The notes: a model not told the origin generated them from the sequence alone. A stretch of DNA of 64,000 nt from Deltaproteobacteria bacterium (GCA_018266075.1 JAFEBB010000017.1:1-64000); one strand, 5' to 3'. Positions 54,386 to 62,573 are shown, counted from the first letter of the stretch. Program-made: numbers and translations.

Positions 54386-54646
54386 TCAATCGGCGCGCCG
54401 CTTGGTCCTCGGCTGCGTGATCTTCACGGTCCGTGGCTGCGCGGTGCGCACCTTCACCCCGGGCCACTCCGCCGTGCTGAGGTTCTTCTCGACGAAGTTG
54501 TCGAGCGCCCAGCGAGGCACGAGCTTGCGCGCGCCCACCTTGAGCACAGTGAGCTGGCCGTCCGTGATCAGCCGGTACACCGTGGAGTAGTGCACGCGGA
54601 GCTCGTCGGCGACCTCGTAGACGGTGAGGTACTTGGGGTCGGGCAC
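54386..54646 (-). CDS. Excisionase-family HTH protein
   Basis: An 86-residue protein. YLTVYEVADELRVHYSTVYR and ITDGQLTVLKVGARKLVPRW form a helix-turn-helix_17 domain; the Lys/Arg/Thr-rich tail may contact DNA backbone. ATG 54646. One of three HTH_17 genes in the prophage (also 54021 and 63725); which, if any, is the excisionase is unknown. Confidence 0.78.
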   Translation of the reverse strand: MPDPKYLTVYEVADELRVHYSTVYRLITDGQLTVLKVGARKLVPRWALDNFVEKNLSTAEWPGVKVRTAQPRTVKITQPRTKRRAD

Positions 54647-54680
54647 GCTCGAGTTCTACCAGAGCGCCAGACCTCGGGGC

Positions 54681-54866
54681 CTAGGCCGCACCGGCGAAAT
54701 TCTTGAGCGCGGCGTGCACCTGCCTGACCAACTCCTGGCGAGCCTTCGTGACCTCTTGCTCGTCCAAGCCACCGACGAAGTTCGGAGCCTCGACGAGCAC
54801 CCTCAACGCCTGCAACGCGTCGGTGAGTTCCTTGCGCAGCTCCCGCTTCACCTCTTCTGTCGCCAT
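54681..54866 (-). CDS. Small coiled-coil phage protein
   Basis: A 61-residue protein that is one charged helix (EEVKRELRKELTDALQALRV) followed by another (VTKARQELVRQVHAALKNFA). ATG 54866. No family recognised. Confidence 0.5.
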   Translation of the reverse strand: MATEEVKRELRKELTDALQALRVLVEAPNFVGGLDEQEVTKARQELVRQVHAALKNFAGAA

Positions 54867-54955
54867 GGTCAACCCCCAAGTGAGTGCCCAGACGCTACCA
54901 CCGGGGTCAGACATCGCCGGGCGTGGGCGGTCTACTTTCGGCTACTCGAGCGCTG

Positions 54956-55558
54956 TCACGCTGCGGGCTCCCAGTCGTCGGGGTGAACTTCGTTCCACGC
55001 CTGCTTGTCCGCGCGGTCGACGTAGTCACCGAGCTTCTCCAACTTGAACAGCGCGCGGAAATCCCAAGGCGGGAGTTTGGTCATCTTCCCAGGCCAGTCG
55101 TCGCGCAGGTACAGCACCGACGCCTTGAGCAAGAGCTCGCGCGCCTTGGGCTTGGTGCACCCCTTGCGCTCGACGATGAAGTCGATTCGCTTTTTCATCT
55201 GAGCGTTGCACTCCCGGCTTGAGGCCAGGAAGCCGTGATCGTCCACCGCGTGCTCGGGCAGTAGTTTCATACGCTGGCCGTAGAGAATCTCGCGAAGGTC
55301 CTCGTGCTCCGAGGGCTCGCGCTCTGGCTTCTCTGGGGGCGTCGACTTGAGCTCGAGCTTGGGCCTGGCCGGATCGGGCGCTGGGTCGTCGTTCTCGGCG
55401 CCACCGTCGAGGGCGCTTTCCTCCGGCCTGGCCGGCTCGGGGCCACCACGATCGACCGGCGGAGCCTGCTCGGATTCCGGCGCCTCACCCCCGTCAGGGG
55501 CTGCCGCTCCGGCGCTGGCCGGAGAAGCAGTTAGATCGTCTAACGTCCCACGTCCCAC
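54956..55558 (-). CDS. C-terminal part of an interrupted phage replication protein
   Basis: From GTG 55558 a 200-residue product can be read, but the same frame is open right up to the UGA at 55727-55729 and still looks coding (AAREAAAATQPRGKRGRFSN, then RHDGPSPQNPPQAAP). No start with a ribosome site lies between. It is best seen as the distal 256 residues of the gene that starts at 56065. The Pro/Ala/Glu-rich linker is followed by a folded-looking domain (HEDLREILYGQRMKLLPEHA, RKGCTKPKARELLLKASVLY, DDWPGKMTKLPPWDFRALFK) that I do not recognise. Probably part of a replication or helicase-loading protein. Confidence 0.55.
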   Translation of the reverse strand: MGRGTLDDLTASPASAGAAAPDGGEAPESEQAPPVDRGGPEPARPEESALDGGAENDDPAPDPARPKLELKSTPPEKPEREPSEHEDLREILYGQRMKLLPEHAVDDHGFLASSRECNAQMKKRIDFIVERKGCTKPKARELLLKASVLYLRDDWPGKMTKLPPWDFRALFKLEKLGDYVDRADKQAWNEVHPDDWEPAA

Positions 55559-55703
55559 GTCTGGCGGTGCCGCGGCATCCGTGGTGCGGTGGCCGTTTTC
55601 ACCGTTATGCGGTGCCGTCTTCGGTGCCGCTTGCGGTGGATTCTGCGGTGAAGGACCGTCGTGGCGGTTGGAGAAGCGGCCCCTCTTGCCCCGCGGTTGG
55701 GTG

Positions 55704-55726
55704 GCTGCAGCGGCTTCCCGCGCAGC
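55704..55726 (-). promoter_or_regulatory. RNA hairpin directly after the in-frame UGA
   Basis: On the minus strand gctgc-gcgg-gaag-ccgc-t-gcagc folds into a 9-bp stem with one bulged base, starting at the base after the UGA. The apical loop is about 10 nt from the UGA, closer than in known bacterial SECIS elements. Confidence 0.4.
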
Positions 55727-56065
55727 TCACTTCGCGCGCGCCTTCGTCTCCGCCTCGGTCATCACCTCGCCGTTCCACTCCCACCAATCGTGGATTTCGA
55801 TCTCGCCATTCTCTTTGGCGTCCAGGAAGCCCGCGTCCACCGCGGCCTTCACGAAGACGCCGGGATCGCCGCCCCACTCGGCCGCAGCCTCGATCTCGCC
55901 TGCCGCGTGGCGCCCAGAGAACACGCCCTTGGTGCAGTGTTTGGAGCAGTAGGCGAACAGCGCCACGATGTACCAGCCGGCCTTCTTGTCGCCCAAGGCC
56001 AGGCATAGCCTGCGCGTCTTCGGGTGCTGCGGCAGTTCGTTACTCAGTGCGAACCAATCGATCAT
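55727..56065 (-). CDS. Phage replisome-organiser-like protein, N-terminal part ending at an in-frame UGA
   Basis: 112 residues from ATG 56065: DWFALSNELPQHPKTRRLCL, ALGDKKAGWYIVALFAYCSK, FVKAAVDAGFLDAKENGEIE, IHDWWEWNG. This is the winged-helix N-terminal domain of phage replication initiator/organiser proteins, which normally continue through a linker to a C-terminal domain. Here it ends ETKARAK-UGA, and the same frame reads on for 256 more codons to 54956. A TGG-to-TGA nonsense mutation is the simplest explanation. Readthrough or recoding is possible. Follows the RepA-like gene by five bp. Confidence 0.72.
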   Translation of the reverse strand: MIDWFALSNELPQHPKTRRLCLALGDKKAGWYIVALFAYCSKHCTKGVFSGRHAAGEIEAAAEWGGDPGVFVKAAVDAGFLDAKENGEIEIHDWWEWNGEVMTEAETKARAK

Positions 56066-56070
56066 CGCGC

Positions 56071-57294
56071 TTACCCCTCCTCGCCCTCGTCGTATTTCTC
56101 GCCCGCGCGCTTGTCGGCGGGTGATTGGTTGGTGCTCTTGTTCTCCGCTCGGATGGCCTCGATGGCTGCCCACACCGCCTGCTTCGACACGCCGGAGCCG
56201 TCGAGCAGGTTCTGGGCCTTCCGTGGCGTGATGCCCGGCAAACCGCACTCGCGCAGCACCTTCAAAGCCTTCGCAACGTCGTCGGGGTCGGCCTTCGCCA
56301 ACGGCGCGTCGGCCGCCTTTCGCTCCTCGCGCGCGGCGTAGACCTCGTCGGCGGTGAGCGTGCAGTCGCCGTTCCACTCCACCTCAACGTCGTTGTGCTG
56401 CTGGTTCCACTTCGTGGAGAAGTGCAGCCCCTTTCGGTGCGGCGCGTTCGGCTTGTTGACCACAAACACGCGCCTGTACTCCTCGTGCTCGGTGCCAGGC
56501 TCTACGCCCACCACCCAGGAAAGGCGCACGAAGTCGTGGAAGGCGCCTGCGCCTGCAGCCCGGTGCGCAGCGAGCGAGCCACGAGACTTGCTGGGGTGCC
56601 GGATCAGCACGATCGCGACGTTGTGCTCCTGGGCCACCCAGCGGAGCGCGTCGAGGTACTCGCGAACGTGCTGCGAGTTATTCATCTCGAGGCCCTTGTC
56701 CATCGTGGAGAGCACGCCGTCGATCACCACCAGGCGCACAGGCGCGTTCATCTCGTGGGCGTTGTGCTCGATCGTCTGGCTGAAGCGCAGCGTGCCGCTC
56801 GGGAAGCTGAAGCGGGGCTGGTTCCGGAGCCTGGAGTCGGCGAGCTCGAGCTTGAGCTTGCGCAGGTCGATGTTCCGAATCAGGCGCAGGTCCGCGCGCG
56901 CCGCTCGTAGGCGCTTGGTAACGGTCTTGTGCGGGCTCTCCTCGGTGGTGAAGTGAAGCGAGGCCGAGGGCGTTCCGATCGCGAGGCCGCCGGGCAGGTC
57001 GTGCCCGCGGCTGAGGCGGGCCTCGTGGTCGCAGATCACCGCGCTCTTGCCGTCGCCGCCGTAGCCTTCGAGGTTCGACACCTCGCCCAAGGGCCAGACG
57101 CGGTCGATCGCGTACTCCCAGTCCGCCGGCTCGATCTCCGAATACGGCGTGGTGGGGAATGGGTCGAACTTCAGCGGCGGCTTCTTCTCGCCCTGCCCCA
57201 CCACGCGCAGCGGCGTGGCGTTGTCGTAGGCGCGCTTGAACTCCTCAGTGGAGATCGACGCGATGTCCCGCTTGGGCGGCTTCTGCTCATTCAT
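56071..57294 (-). CDS. RepA-like replicative helicase/ATPase (AAA_25)
   Basis: A 407-residue RecA-fold ATPase. GYGGDGKSAVICDHEARLSR is the Walker A region; LVVIDGVLSTMDKGLEMNNS the Walker B region; VAIVLIRHPSKSRGS the sensor loop. A winged-helix-like C-terminus follows (LKVLRECGLPGITPRKAQNL, GVSKQAVWAAIEAI). Such proteins serve as phage or plasmid replicative helicases. ATG 57294 overlaps the primase gene by eight nt. Together with the primase and organiser it forms the replication module. Confidence 0.85.
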   Translation of the reverse strand: MNEQKPPKRDIASISTEEFKRAYDNATPLRVVGQGEKKPPLKFDPFPTTPYSEIEPADWEYAIDRVWPLGEVSNLEGYGGDGKSAVICDHEARLSRGHDLPGGLAIGTPSASLHFTTEESPHKTVTKRLRAARADLRLIRNIDLRKLKLELADSRLRNQPRFSFPSGTLRFSQTIEHNAHEMNAPVRLVVIDGVLSTMDKGLEMNNSQHVREYLDALRWVAQEHNVAIVLIRHPSKSRGSLAAHRAAGAGAFHDFVRLSWVVGVEPGTEHEEYRRVFVVNKPNAPHRKGLHFSTKWNQQHNDVEVEWNGDCTLTADEVYAAREERKAADAPLAKADPDDVAKALKVLRECGLPGITPRKAQNLLDGSGVSKQAVWAAIEAIRAENKSTNQSPADKRAGEKYDEGEEG

Positions 57295-58315
57295 GGCCCT
57301 GCTCCTCGAGATGAATCCGGCGAACGTCTGCCTCGCGTGGTAGGGCCGCGAGGATCTGCTGCACGTACTTCTCGCCCGTCTTGTCGGGGTGCGTGCCGAC
57401 CTTGAACTTCGTGCCCACGGGCCAGCGCACCTTCGCGAGCGCCTGCGCACCGCCGGAGGCGATGCCGATGATCGGGCAGGCCATTCGTGCCTCGCGCGTC
57501 TTCCGGATCGCAGCCAGGTGATCCGCCAAGCCCTCGCAGATCAACACCGAGTCGAAGTCGGAGCCCTTGGCGAGGTCGGGGTCGCCCTTCAAGAGGGCGT
57601 GGCCGTAGTGGTCAGCGAACAGCAACCCCGACGCCGCGCAGTTGGCCGGCCACCTGGTCTTCGGCTCCGAGCCGTCGATCGCGCGCGCGTGGAGCGACCC
57701 GAGGTCGCCGTTCGGCTCGTAAGCCCGAATTACCAACCGCCAGCTCGAGGACCACGACTGCGGCCACCACTTGGGCCAGGGATACTCGCGCGGCAAAGCG
57801 CGGCTCTCGTCGAGGCTCTCCTCGCTGTACGGGTAGAGGTTCCGCCCGCGGAGGTACGCGCCGACTTCGGCGTCCTGGTCGACGGTGCTGCAGGCGCTCC
57901 AGAGCTTCTCCATTTCGGCAAGCGGAGGGCGCTGGGGCGGCGGCCGAGTCGCGGCAACCGGGAGCGGCGGCAGAGGCTTGCGCGGCGAGCCGTCGGTGGG
58001 CGTGCACAGTCCAACCGCAGCCGCAGCCGCGACCACGTCAGCCCAGCGAGGATCTCCGCGGTCGAGCTCCGCGCCCACCGCGCGCCAGCGCACGAGGTCG
58101 ACAGCGTCGCCCCCCTTCAAGCACTCCCAGCAGCGCCAGCCGACTCCATCAGCGCGAACGCCAAGGGCGCCGCGCTTGTCGCCACGGGATGGGTGGCGTT
58201 TGGGCGCGCCGCAGCTCGGGCACGGCCCCAAGCCGCGCTTGGCGTCGCCCTCAAGGCCGAGAGCGAGGGCTGCGCGCACAACGCCGCAGCCGCGGATCTC
58301 CTCGAGCGCGCTCAC
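57287..58315 (-). CDS. Phage DNA primase (zinc finger plus TOPRIM)
   Basis: A 342-residue protein. Residues 30-65: GPCPSCGAPKRH and WRCWECLKGGDAVDL, a C4 zinc-binding domain. The TOPRIM part is in the second half: SVLICEGLADHLAAIRKTRE (acidic Glu) and GIASGGAQALAKVRWPVGTK, with THPDKTGEKYVQQIL. It makes RNA primers. GTG 58315 overlaps the upstream stop (GTGA). Upstream of the RepA-like ATPase, the usual primase-helicase order. Confidence 0.8.
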   Translation of the reverse strand: MSALEEIRGCGVVRAALALGLEGDAKRGLGPCPSCGAPKRHPSRGDKRGALGVRADGVGWRCWECLKGGDAVDLVRWRAVGAELDRGDPRWADVVAAAAAVGLCTPTDGSPRKPLPPLPVAATRPPPQRPPLAEMEKLWSACSTVDQDAEVGAYLRGRNLYPYSEESLDESRALPREYPWPKWWPQSWSSSWRLVIRAYEPNGDLGSLHARAIDGSEPKTRWPANCAASGLLFADHYGHALLKGDPDLAKGSDFDSVLICEGLADHLAAIRKTREARMACPIIGIASGGAQALAKVRWPVGTKFKVGTHPDKTGEKYVQQILAALPREADVRRIHLEEQGHE

Positions 58316-58695
58316 GCGACGCGCTCCTCGTAGACCATGCACACCGGGAACGTGGTGATGGGATCGGCGAGGATTCCCGCGTCGTTCATCTTCCAGTGCC
58401 GGTTGAAGGTCGAGAGCGCGGTGGCCGGCACCACCAGCACGGTGTCCTGGACCTTCACCAGGTAGTGCACGTCCCACGGCGCGCGGTCCTTCAGCTCGGA
58501 GTATTCCGCGCCAATGAAGGCGTCGCCGTCCGCAGCGACGGCGCAGAACGTCCGGCCGCCCGCCTTGATGGTGATGCTCCGCTCCTCGCGCAGCAGTCGC
58601 GCTGGCGTCTCGGGCGTGGCGTCGAACACCCGCATGGACGGCAGCGTCGAGAAGAGCTGCCGAGCCTCCTGAAGCCAGTCGATCTCGCTAACCAC
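58312..58695 (-). CDS. Phage protein of unknown function
   Basis: A 127-residue alpha/beta protein (WLQEARQLFSTLPSMRVFDA, ITIKAGGRTFCAVAADGDAF, VHYLVKVQDTVLVVPATALS). No domain recognised. ATG 58695 overlaps the previous gene by eight nt; stop overlaps the primase. Confidence 0.6.
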   Translation of the reverse strand: MVSEIDWLQEARQLFSTLPSMRVFDATPETPARLLREERSITIKAGGRTFCAVAADGDAFIGAEYSELKDRAPWDVHYLVKVQDTVLVVPATALSTFNRHWKMNDAGILADPITTFPVCMVYEERVA

Positions 58696-59041
58696 GGTTC
58701 TTGACCTCCTCGTCGCTCTCCAGCGTCGAGCGGAACGCGGTCAGCGTGGACCGCCAGGCGGTGAGCTCCATGTCGTGCGGCTGGGCGCCGGGCGGGACTG
58801 CGCGCTCAGGCGGCAACTCCGCCAACAGGATCTCGGTCACGAACCAGCTCGTGGCCCTTGCGACCTCGATGGAGTCCTTGCGCGCGCGGAGCACGCTCTC
58901 CATGAAGATGATGATCCGGCGCATCATGGCCGGCGTGATGTGCTGCCCCGCCGTGCCGCGCTCACACGCCGGGCACTCCACGCCGCAGCGCGGGCACTCC
59001 GACTTGGTCTCCACCACCGCCGCCTTGTTCTCGATCTCCAT
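58688..59041 (-). CDS. Phage zinc-binding protein, first gene of replication operon
   Basis: A 117-residue protein. ECPRCGVECPACERGTAGQH has two CxxC pairs (likely zinc). A helical body follows (MMRRIIIFMESVLRARKDSI, EILLAELPPERAVPP). ATG 59041 with gaggagcgggg just upstream. Leader gene of the leftward operon, downstream of the 321-bp control region. Function unknown. Confidence 0.62.
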   Translation of the reverse strand: MEIENKAAVVETKSECPRCGVECPACERGTAGQHITPAMMRRIIIFMESVLRARKDSIEVARATSWFVTEILLAELPPERAVPPGAQPHDMELTAWRSTLTAFRSTLESDEEVKNRG

Positions 59042-59362
59042 CCCCGCTCCTCGGAAAAAATTCGCCGGTGGCCCCCCGCTGGCGATCGGGGGACGCACCG
59101 GCTTGGGATTGCTCCCAACTTGTCCCGCTCGCCAGAACGGGGCCGCTCACGCGGCGAAAGCTCTAATTCGACTGTGCAAATACCCTCTCACCAGAAGCGC
59201 AGACGGGTGCCTGCGCCGGGCGAAAAGCCCAGTAATTGTTTAGGTTAAAGTCTGTAAGTTTTAAGTCGCGAGTTGAGTAGCAAGGCGCAACTTGCGCGTC
59301 AACGCGCCCGCCCGCTGACATTTCCTCACAAAGCCGCGTTTCGTTTTCTGCGTGCGCGAACC
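59042..59362. other. Control region between Cro-like gene and replication operon
   Basis: 321 bp without a credible gene. It includes an AT-rich island at about 59229-59270 (ttgtttaggttaaag, then taagttttaag) that contrasts with the surrounding GC, and GC-rich dyads near 59070-59100. Candidate leftward promoter, antitermination site or replication origin; the sequence does not decide. Confidence 0.45.
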
Positions 59363-59644
59363 TCATGCCGACCTCCGGCGCGGGGCCGTGCGGCGCGGCT
59401 TGTGGCGGCCGTCCTGGTTCTTCCACTCGGCGGGCGGCTTCCAACGCAGGAGTTCGTCGAGCGTCACCTTCCCGTTCGTGGCCTTCACGATCTCAAGACA
59501 GGCATCCGCTCCGACGTGTCGGCGCTTGCCAGTGAACAGGCGGGAAAGAGCCGAAGGGGACATGCCCACCAACCTTGCAAACGCCGTCTTTCCGATCGGC
59601 GGCGAGTGGTTGGACAGGAACTCTTCGAGTGGGTGAAGCGGCAT
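59363..59644 (-). CDS. Cro-like HTH regulator
   Basis: A 93-residue protein. KTAFARLVGMSPSALSRLFT and GKRRHVGADACLEIVKATNG form a Cro/C1-type helix-turn-helix; a basic tail (RHKPRRTAPRRRSA) follows. ATG 59644. Divergent from the larger repressor-like gene at 59769, an arrangement typical of the lysis-lysogeny switch. Probably the early lytic regulator. Confidence 0.78.
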   Translation of the reverse strand: MPLHPLEEFLSNHSPPIGKTAFARLVGMSPSALSRLFTGKRRHVGADACLEIVKATNGKVTLDELLRWKPPAEWKNQDGRHKPRRTAPRRRSA

Positions 59645-59651
59645 GGTTGAC

Positions 59652-59664
59652 GGACATTGTTGCC
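59652..59664. promoter_or_regulatory. Candidate immunity operator, Cro-like side
   Basis: ggacattgttgcc, a quasi-palindrome eight bp upstream of the Cro-like ATG. It resembles the site at 59723-59736. Confidence 0.4.
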
Positions 59665-59722
59665 ATATCCGGGATTTTTGTGCAATCAGCGCAACGTCGT
59701 CCCGCGGCGCAGGGCGCATTGA

Positions 59723-59736
59723 GGACAATTATTGCC
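59723..59736. promoter_or_regulatory. Candidate immunity operator, repressor side
   Basis: ggacaattattgcc, same ggaca...ttgcc half-site pattern as 59652-59664, lying 33 bp before the repressor-like ATG. Confidence 0.4.
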
Positions 59737-59768
59737 CCTTCGGCAAACGGCATGGCAGACTCGGCGCC

Positions 59769-60503
59769 ATGAAAAAGCGCCCGCCGCGATCCGCAAACGC
59801 CAGAGGGGTTTCCCCAACGGAGCAACCGCCCGACCAGGCGGAGCTCGCTGAAGCGTTGGACATGGTGGATGAGATTCGCTCCGCGCCACACGAAGTGGCC
59901 TCGTCATCAGAGGAGGCCAAGGCCCTCGAGAAGGAGGCAGTCGAGAACGCTGAGCGCGAACTCGCCAAGGCCAAGCCGAATGCGAAGTTTAGAGACCAAC
60001 TGCTCTCTTCTATTCGGATGGCGATGGCCAATGCCAATATCAACCAGACAGAGCTCGCGAAAAGGTCTGGACTGAGCAAGAGCGTGGTGAACCGTCTCCT
60101 GAAGGGAAGTCGCGGCTTCAACCTCGTTCAGCTTGAACTCTTGGCGAAGGGCCTTGGTTACTCGGCGACCGACATGGTCTCCGGTCGTATGGCCGAGCAG
60201 ATCCACCTGCAACACAACGCCCTTCAGCAGATTCAGCAGATCAAAGCGCAGACCGAGGAGCTTGATGAGAAGATGACGAAGACGTTGCGGCTTGCCGCGC
60301 TTCACCTTCCGGAGACTGAGAAGGCTCCGCCCAGCCTGATCGATTTCGTTCGGGCGCACCGTGAGCGCATCAGCCCGCGTGAAGTGAAGATTCTTTCGGC
60401 AGTGGGAGAGCAGCTGCACCAGGTCGGCGAGAATCCACCAGAGCAGTATTGGCTCGACCTCATCCGCTCCACGAGAAACGCCGACCCCTGGCCTCCCCGC
60501 TAG
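59769..60503 (+). CDS. Phage repressor-like XRE-family regulator
   Basis: A 244-residue protein. Residues 1-75 are charged and helical. Residues 78-130 are an XRE helix-turn-helix: MAMANANINQTELAKRSGLS, KSVVNRLLKGSRGFNLVQLE. The C-terminal 115 residues are a coiled coil (QHNALQQIQQIKAQTEELDE) and a helical end, not the LexA/S24 peptidase domain of lambda CI. So induction by RecA-triggered self-cleavage is unlikely. ATG 59769. Divergent from the Cro-like gene; probably the lysogeny repressor. Confidence 0.75.
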   Translation: MKKRPPRSANARGVSPTEQPPDQAELAEALDMVDEIRSAPHEVASSSEEAKALEKEAVENAERELAKAKPNAKFRDQLLSSIRMAMANANINQTELAKRSGLSKSVVNRLLKGSRGFNLVQLELLAKGLGYSATDMVSGRMAEQIHLQHNALQQIQQIKAQTEELDEKMTKTLRLAALHLPETEKAPPSLIDFVRAHRERISPREVKILSAVGEQLHQVGENPPEQYWLDLIRSTRNADPWPPR

Positions 60504-60547
60504 ACCCGATACTGGCAACTTTGACCCCACCATGAAAACAGTGCTGA

Positions 60548-60577
60548 TTGACTTTTTGCCAAAACTGGGATTATCGT
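60548..60577 (+). promoter_or_regulatory. Candidate sigma-70 promoter of the rightward operon
   Basis: ttgact at 60548 and tatcgt at 60572, 18-bp spacer. It lies 200 bp before the first rightward gene, leaving a long leader, in an AT-richer patch just after the repressor gene. Confidence 0.45.
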
Positions 60578-60777
60578 CCACCGCGTTGCTGAATTGCGGC
60601 GTGCGCGGAAACGGGTAGGTCGACGGTAGGCAGCACTGAGCCCCGAGGAGCTACGGCGAACCGGGGAGCGCGTAGGACGCCACAGCCAGCGACGAGAAGC
60701 GGCCCAGCGCCGCGGGCATTCCGCCCGCTGCTCCACGGCCGCCTTGCGCCCCGGTCTCCGGGGAAGGACTGGCGAGA

Positions 60778-61272
60778 ATGGTGGCATCCACGAAGAAGAA
60801 GGCGAAGGTCGTCGCGCTCGTGCCGGGCAAGACGTTGCTCGCGGAGTACTCCGAGACCTTCATGGTCCTGGCCGGCATGGCCACCGAGTCGCAGAACTTG
60901 AAAGCGGAGGCCCGCCTTCTGGAGCAGGTCGCATCCGAGGGCCCTCACCTGCGGGTCGAGTTCTACGAGGCGCTCGAGGACAAGGCCATCGCCGAGCGTG
61001 ACGCGCTCCTCCCCGGTCTCGTCGAGGCGCTGCTGGCCTTCCGGCAGGCCGAGGTGGCCGTGATCGCCTCCGGCAAACCCAGGAGCACCTACTTCGACGG
61101 ATGCGAATACACCGCCGATGAGGTCTCGAAGCAGGTGGCCGAAGCCGAGGCCGAGATCCGCGAACTGGCCACGCAGGAGCGCTCGCTGCGCGAGCTCGAT
61201 GCCGTCGACCAGGTGCGCGACAGCTTGAACGACGCGGCGGCGAAGGTCGCGAGCACGGCGGGGGTGCGCTGA
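60778..61272 (+). CDS. Unknown phage protein, mostly helical
   Basis: A 164-residue protein. Lys-rich start (MVASTKKKAKVVALVPGK), then helices (TFMVLAGMATESQNLKAEAR, EIRELATQERSLRELDAVDQ). No domain recognised. ATG 60778; its stop overlaps the next start (ATGATGG at 61270-61276), so the two genes form a unit. Clean codon usage supports a real gene. Confidence 0.6.
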   Translation: MVASTKKKAKVVALVPGKTLLAEYSETFMVLAGMATESQNLKAEARLLEQVASEGPHLRVEFYEALEDKAIAERDALLPGLVEALLAFRQAEVAVIASGKPRSTYFDGCEYTADEVSKQVAEAEAEIRELATQERSLRELDAVDQVRDSLNDAAAKVASTAGVR

Positions 61273-62258
61273 TGGTCGCCGCCAATGCGTCGGAGTACAC
61301 GCCGCGCGAGAGCCTCGACGCCGAGGCCAAGCAGGAGCCGAGCCGCTGGAAGCTGCTCAAGCGCGCCCTCGCCTTCCACCAGATGCGCGCCTACGAGCTA
61401 GAGGCGTACGGGCTGCGGCAGGAGCTTCGCAGCCTCTGGGCCGTCCGTGACGCGCTCGGGTCGAATGGTTCGCTGGAGGCCCTCAACATCCTCGACGACC
61501 GGATCTCCCAGAACGAGGACGCCCTCCCCGGCGTGCTTCGGGACCTGAAGAAGTCGATGCGGGCCTTTGAGCGCACCGACGCCAAGGTGGTGGACGCGGG
61601 CGGCCTGACGTTGGTCAAGGTCGGCCTCGGCGGCGATTCCTTCTGCGGCCACTACTACTACGACAGCGAGCTCCAGAACGTGCGGCAGACGCTGTCTGGG
61701 GACCTGGGCAGGCTCAAGAAGAAGCCCACCACCGCGCACGAGGACCTGGGCTTCTCGTCCCAGGCCGAGCTCGCGGCCGATTTCGAGCGGTTCCGCGAGG
61801 AGAAGAAGGCCGAGGCCCTCGTGCCCAGCGTCCAGGACGCCAACGTCCCCACCGCCCCGGCCGAGCCCAACACCGACACGCTCGCGCAAGCATTGGCGCG
61901 CAACGATCGGGTGGCCGCGTTCGAGGCGCTGCACGCGGTGGTGCTGATCCTCTCAGACCTCACCGAGGAGCGGGACAGCGACCACGCCCTGGCCGAGGGG
62001 CTGAACAACGAGACCAAGCGCCTGGAGCACGCCAAGCGTGAGCGGTCCGCCCAGGTGCAGATCGACGCCCTGACCGCCCAGCTTCGGAACGCGTTCACCA
62101 ACTACGTCAACGCCGACCTCGGAGCCGTGCTTCTCGGGTGCCAGCGCGTTGACGAGGTGCCGGCCCATGACGGTCTCCACGACCGCGAGGCGGATGTCGA
62201 GGCGGTGCTCGACATGGCGAACGCGTTCATCGCGGACGCTGCGAAGCGCGGGCTCTAG
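61272..62258 (+). CDS. Unknown 328-residue phage protein
   Basis: A helical protein with a short central beta segment containing LVKVGLGGDSFCGHYYYD. The N-terminal half has long helices (KLLKRALAFHQMRAYELEAY); the C-terminal half is coiled coil (NNETKRLEHAKRERSAQVQI). No catalytic motif recognised. Coupled to the gene before it and three bp from the next. A structural or regulatory role cannot be told apart. Confidence 0.6.
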   Translation: MVAANASEYTPRESLDAEAKQEPSRWKLLKRALAFHQMRAYELEAYGLRQELRSLWAVRDALGSNGSLEALNILDDRISQNEDALPGVLRDLKKSMRAFERTDAKVVDAGGLTLVKVGLGGDSFCGHYYYDSELQNVRQTLSGDLGRLKKKPTTAHEDLGFSSQAELAADFERFREEKKAEALVPSVQDANVPTAPAEPNTDTLAQALARNDRVAAFEALHAVVLILSDLTEERDSDHALAEGLNNETKRLEHAKRERSAQVQIDALTAQLRNAFTNYVNADLGAVLLGCQRVDEVPAHDGLHDREADVEAVLDMANAFIADAAKRGL

Positions 62259-62261
62259 GCC

Positions 62262-62570
62262 ATGGTCAGCCCCTACGACACCGCGAGCACTCCGCCCTCG
62301 AACGGCACCGTCACCAGCGACGCCGCGGCGGAGGCCATCAAGCCCAGCGCGGCCACCCTGCGCGCGCTGGTGCTCGCGGCTGTCAGCAACTCCGGGCCCC
62401 ACGGCGTGACCCGGCAGGAGATCGAGGAGCGCACGCAGCTTGAGGGCAACACGGTTCGGCCGCGCGTGAAGGAGCTACTCGCCGCTGGCCTGGTGGTGGA
62501 GACCGATCGCGTTCGCGACACGCGCAGCGGCAGGGCGGCTTTCGTGCTGGTGGCGAAGGAGTTCGCGTAG
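62262..62570 (+). CDS. Winged-helix DNA-binding protein
   Basis: A 102-residue protein. Residues 40-95 form a winged helix of MarR/DprA-like type: GVTRQEIEERTQLEGNTVRP, RVKELLAAGLVVETDRVRDT, RSGRAAFVLV (wing). ATG 62262, three bp after the preceding gene. Such domains appear in phage early regulators. Immediately upstream of the sigma factor. Confidence 0.72.
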   Translation: MVSPYDTASTPPSNGTVTSDAAAEAIKPSAATLRALVLAAVSNSGPHGVTRQEIEERTQLEGNTVRPRVKELLAAGLVVETDRVRDTRSGRAAFVLVAKEFA

Positions 62571-62573
62571 CCC

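Noticed and set aside
55704-55729. Canonical bacterial selenocysteine insertion element
   Set aside because: The apical loop is about 10 nt from the UGA, too near, and the protein is not a known selenoprotein; kept only as an open question.
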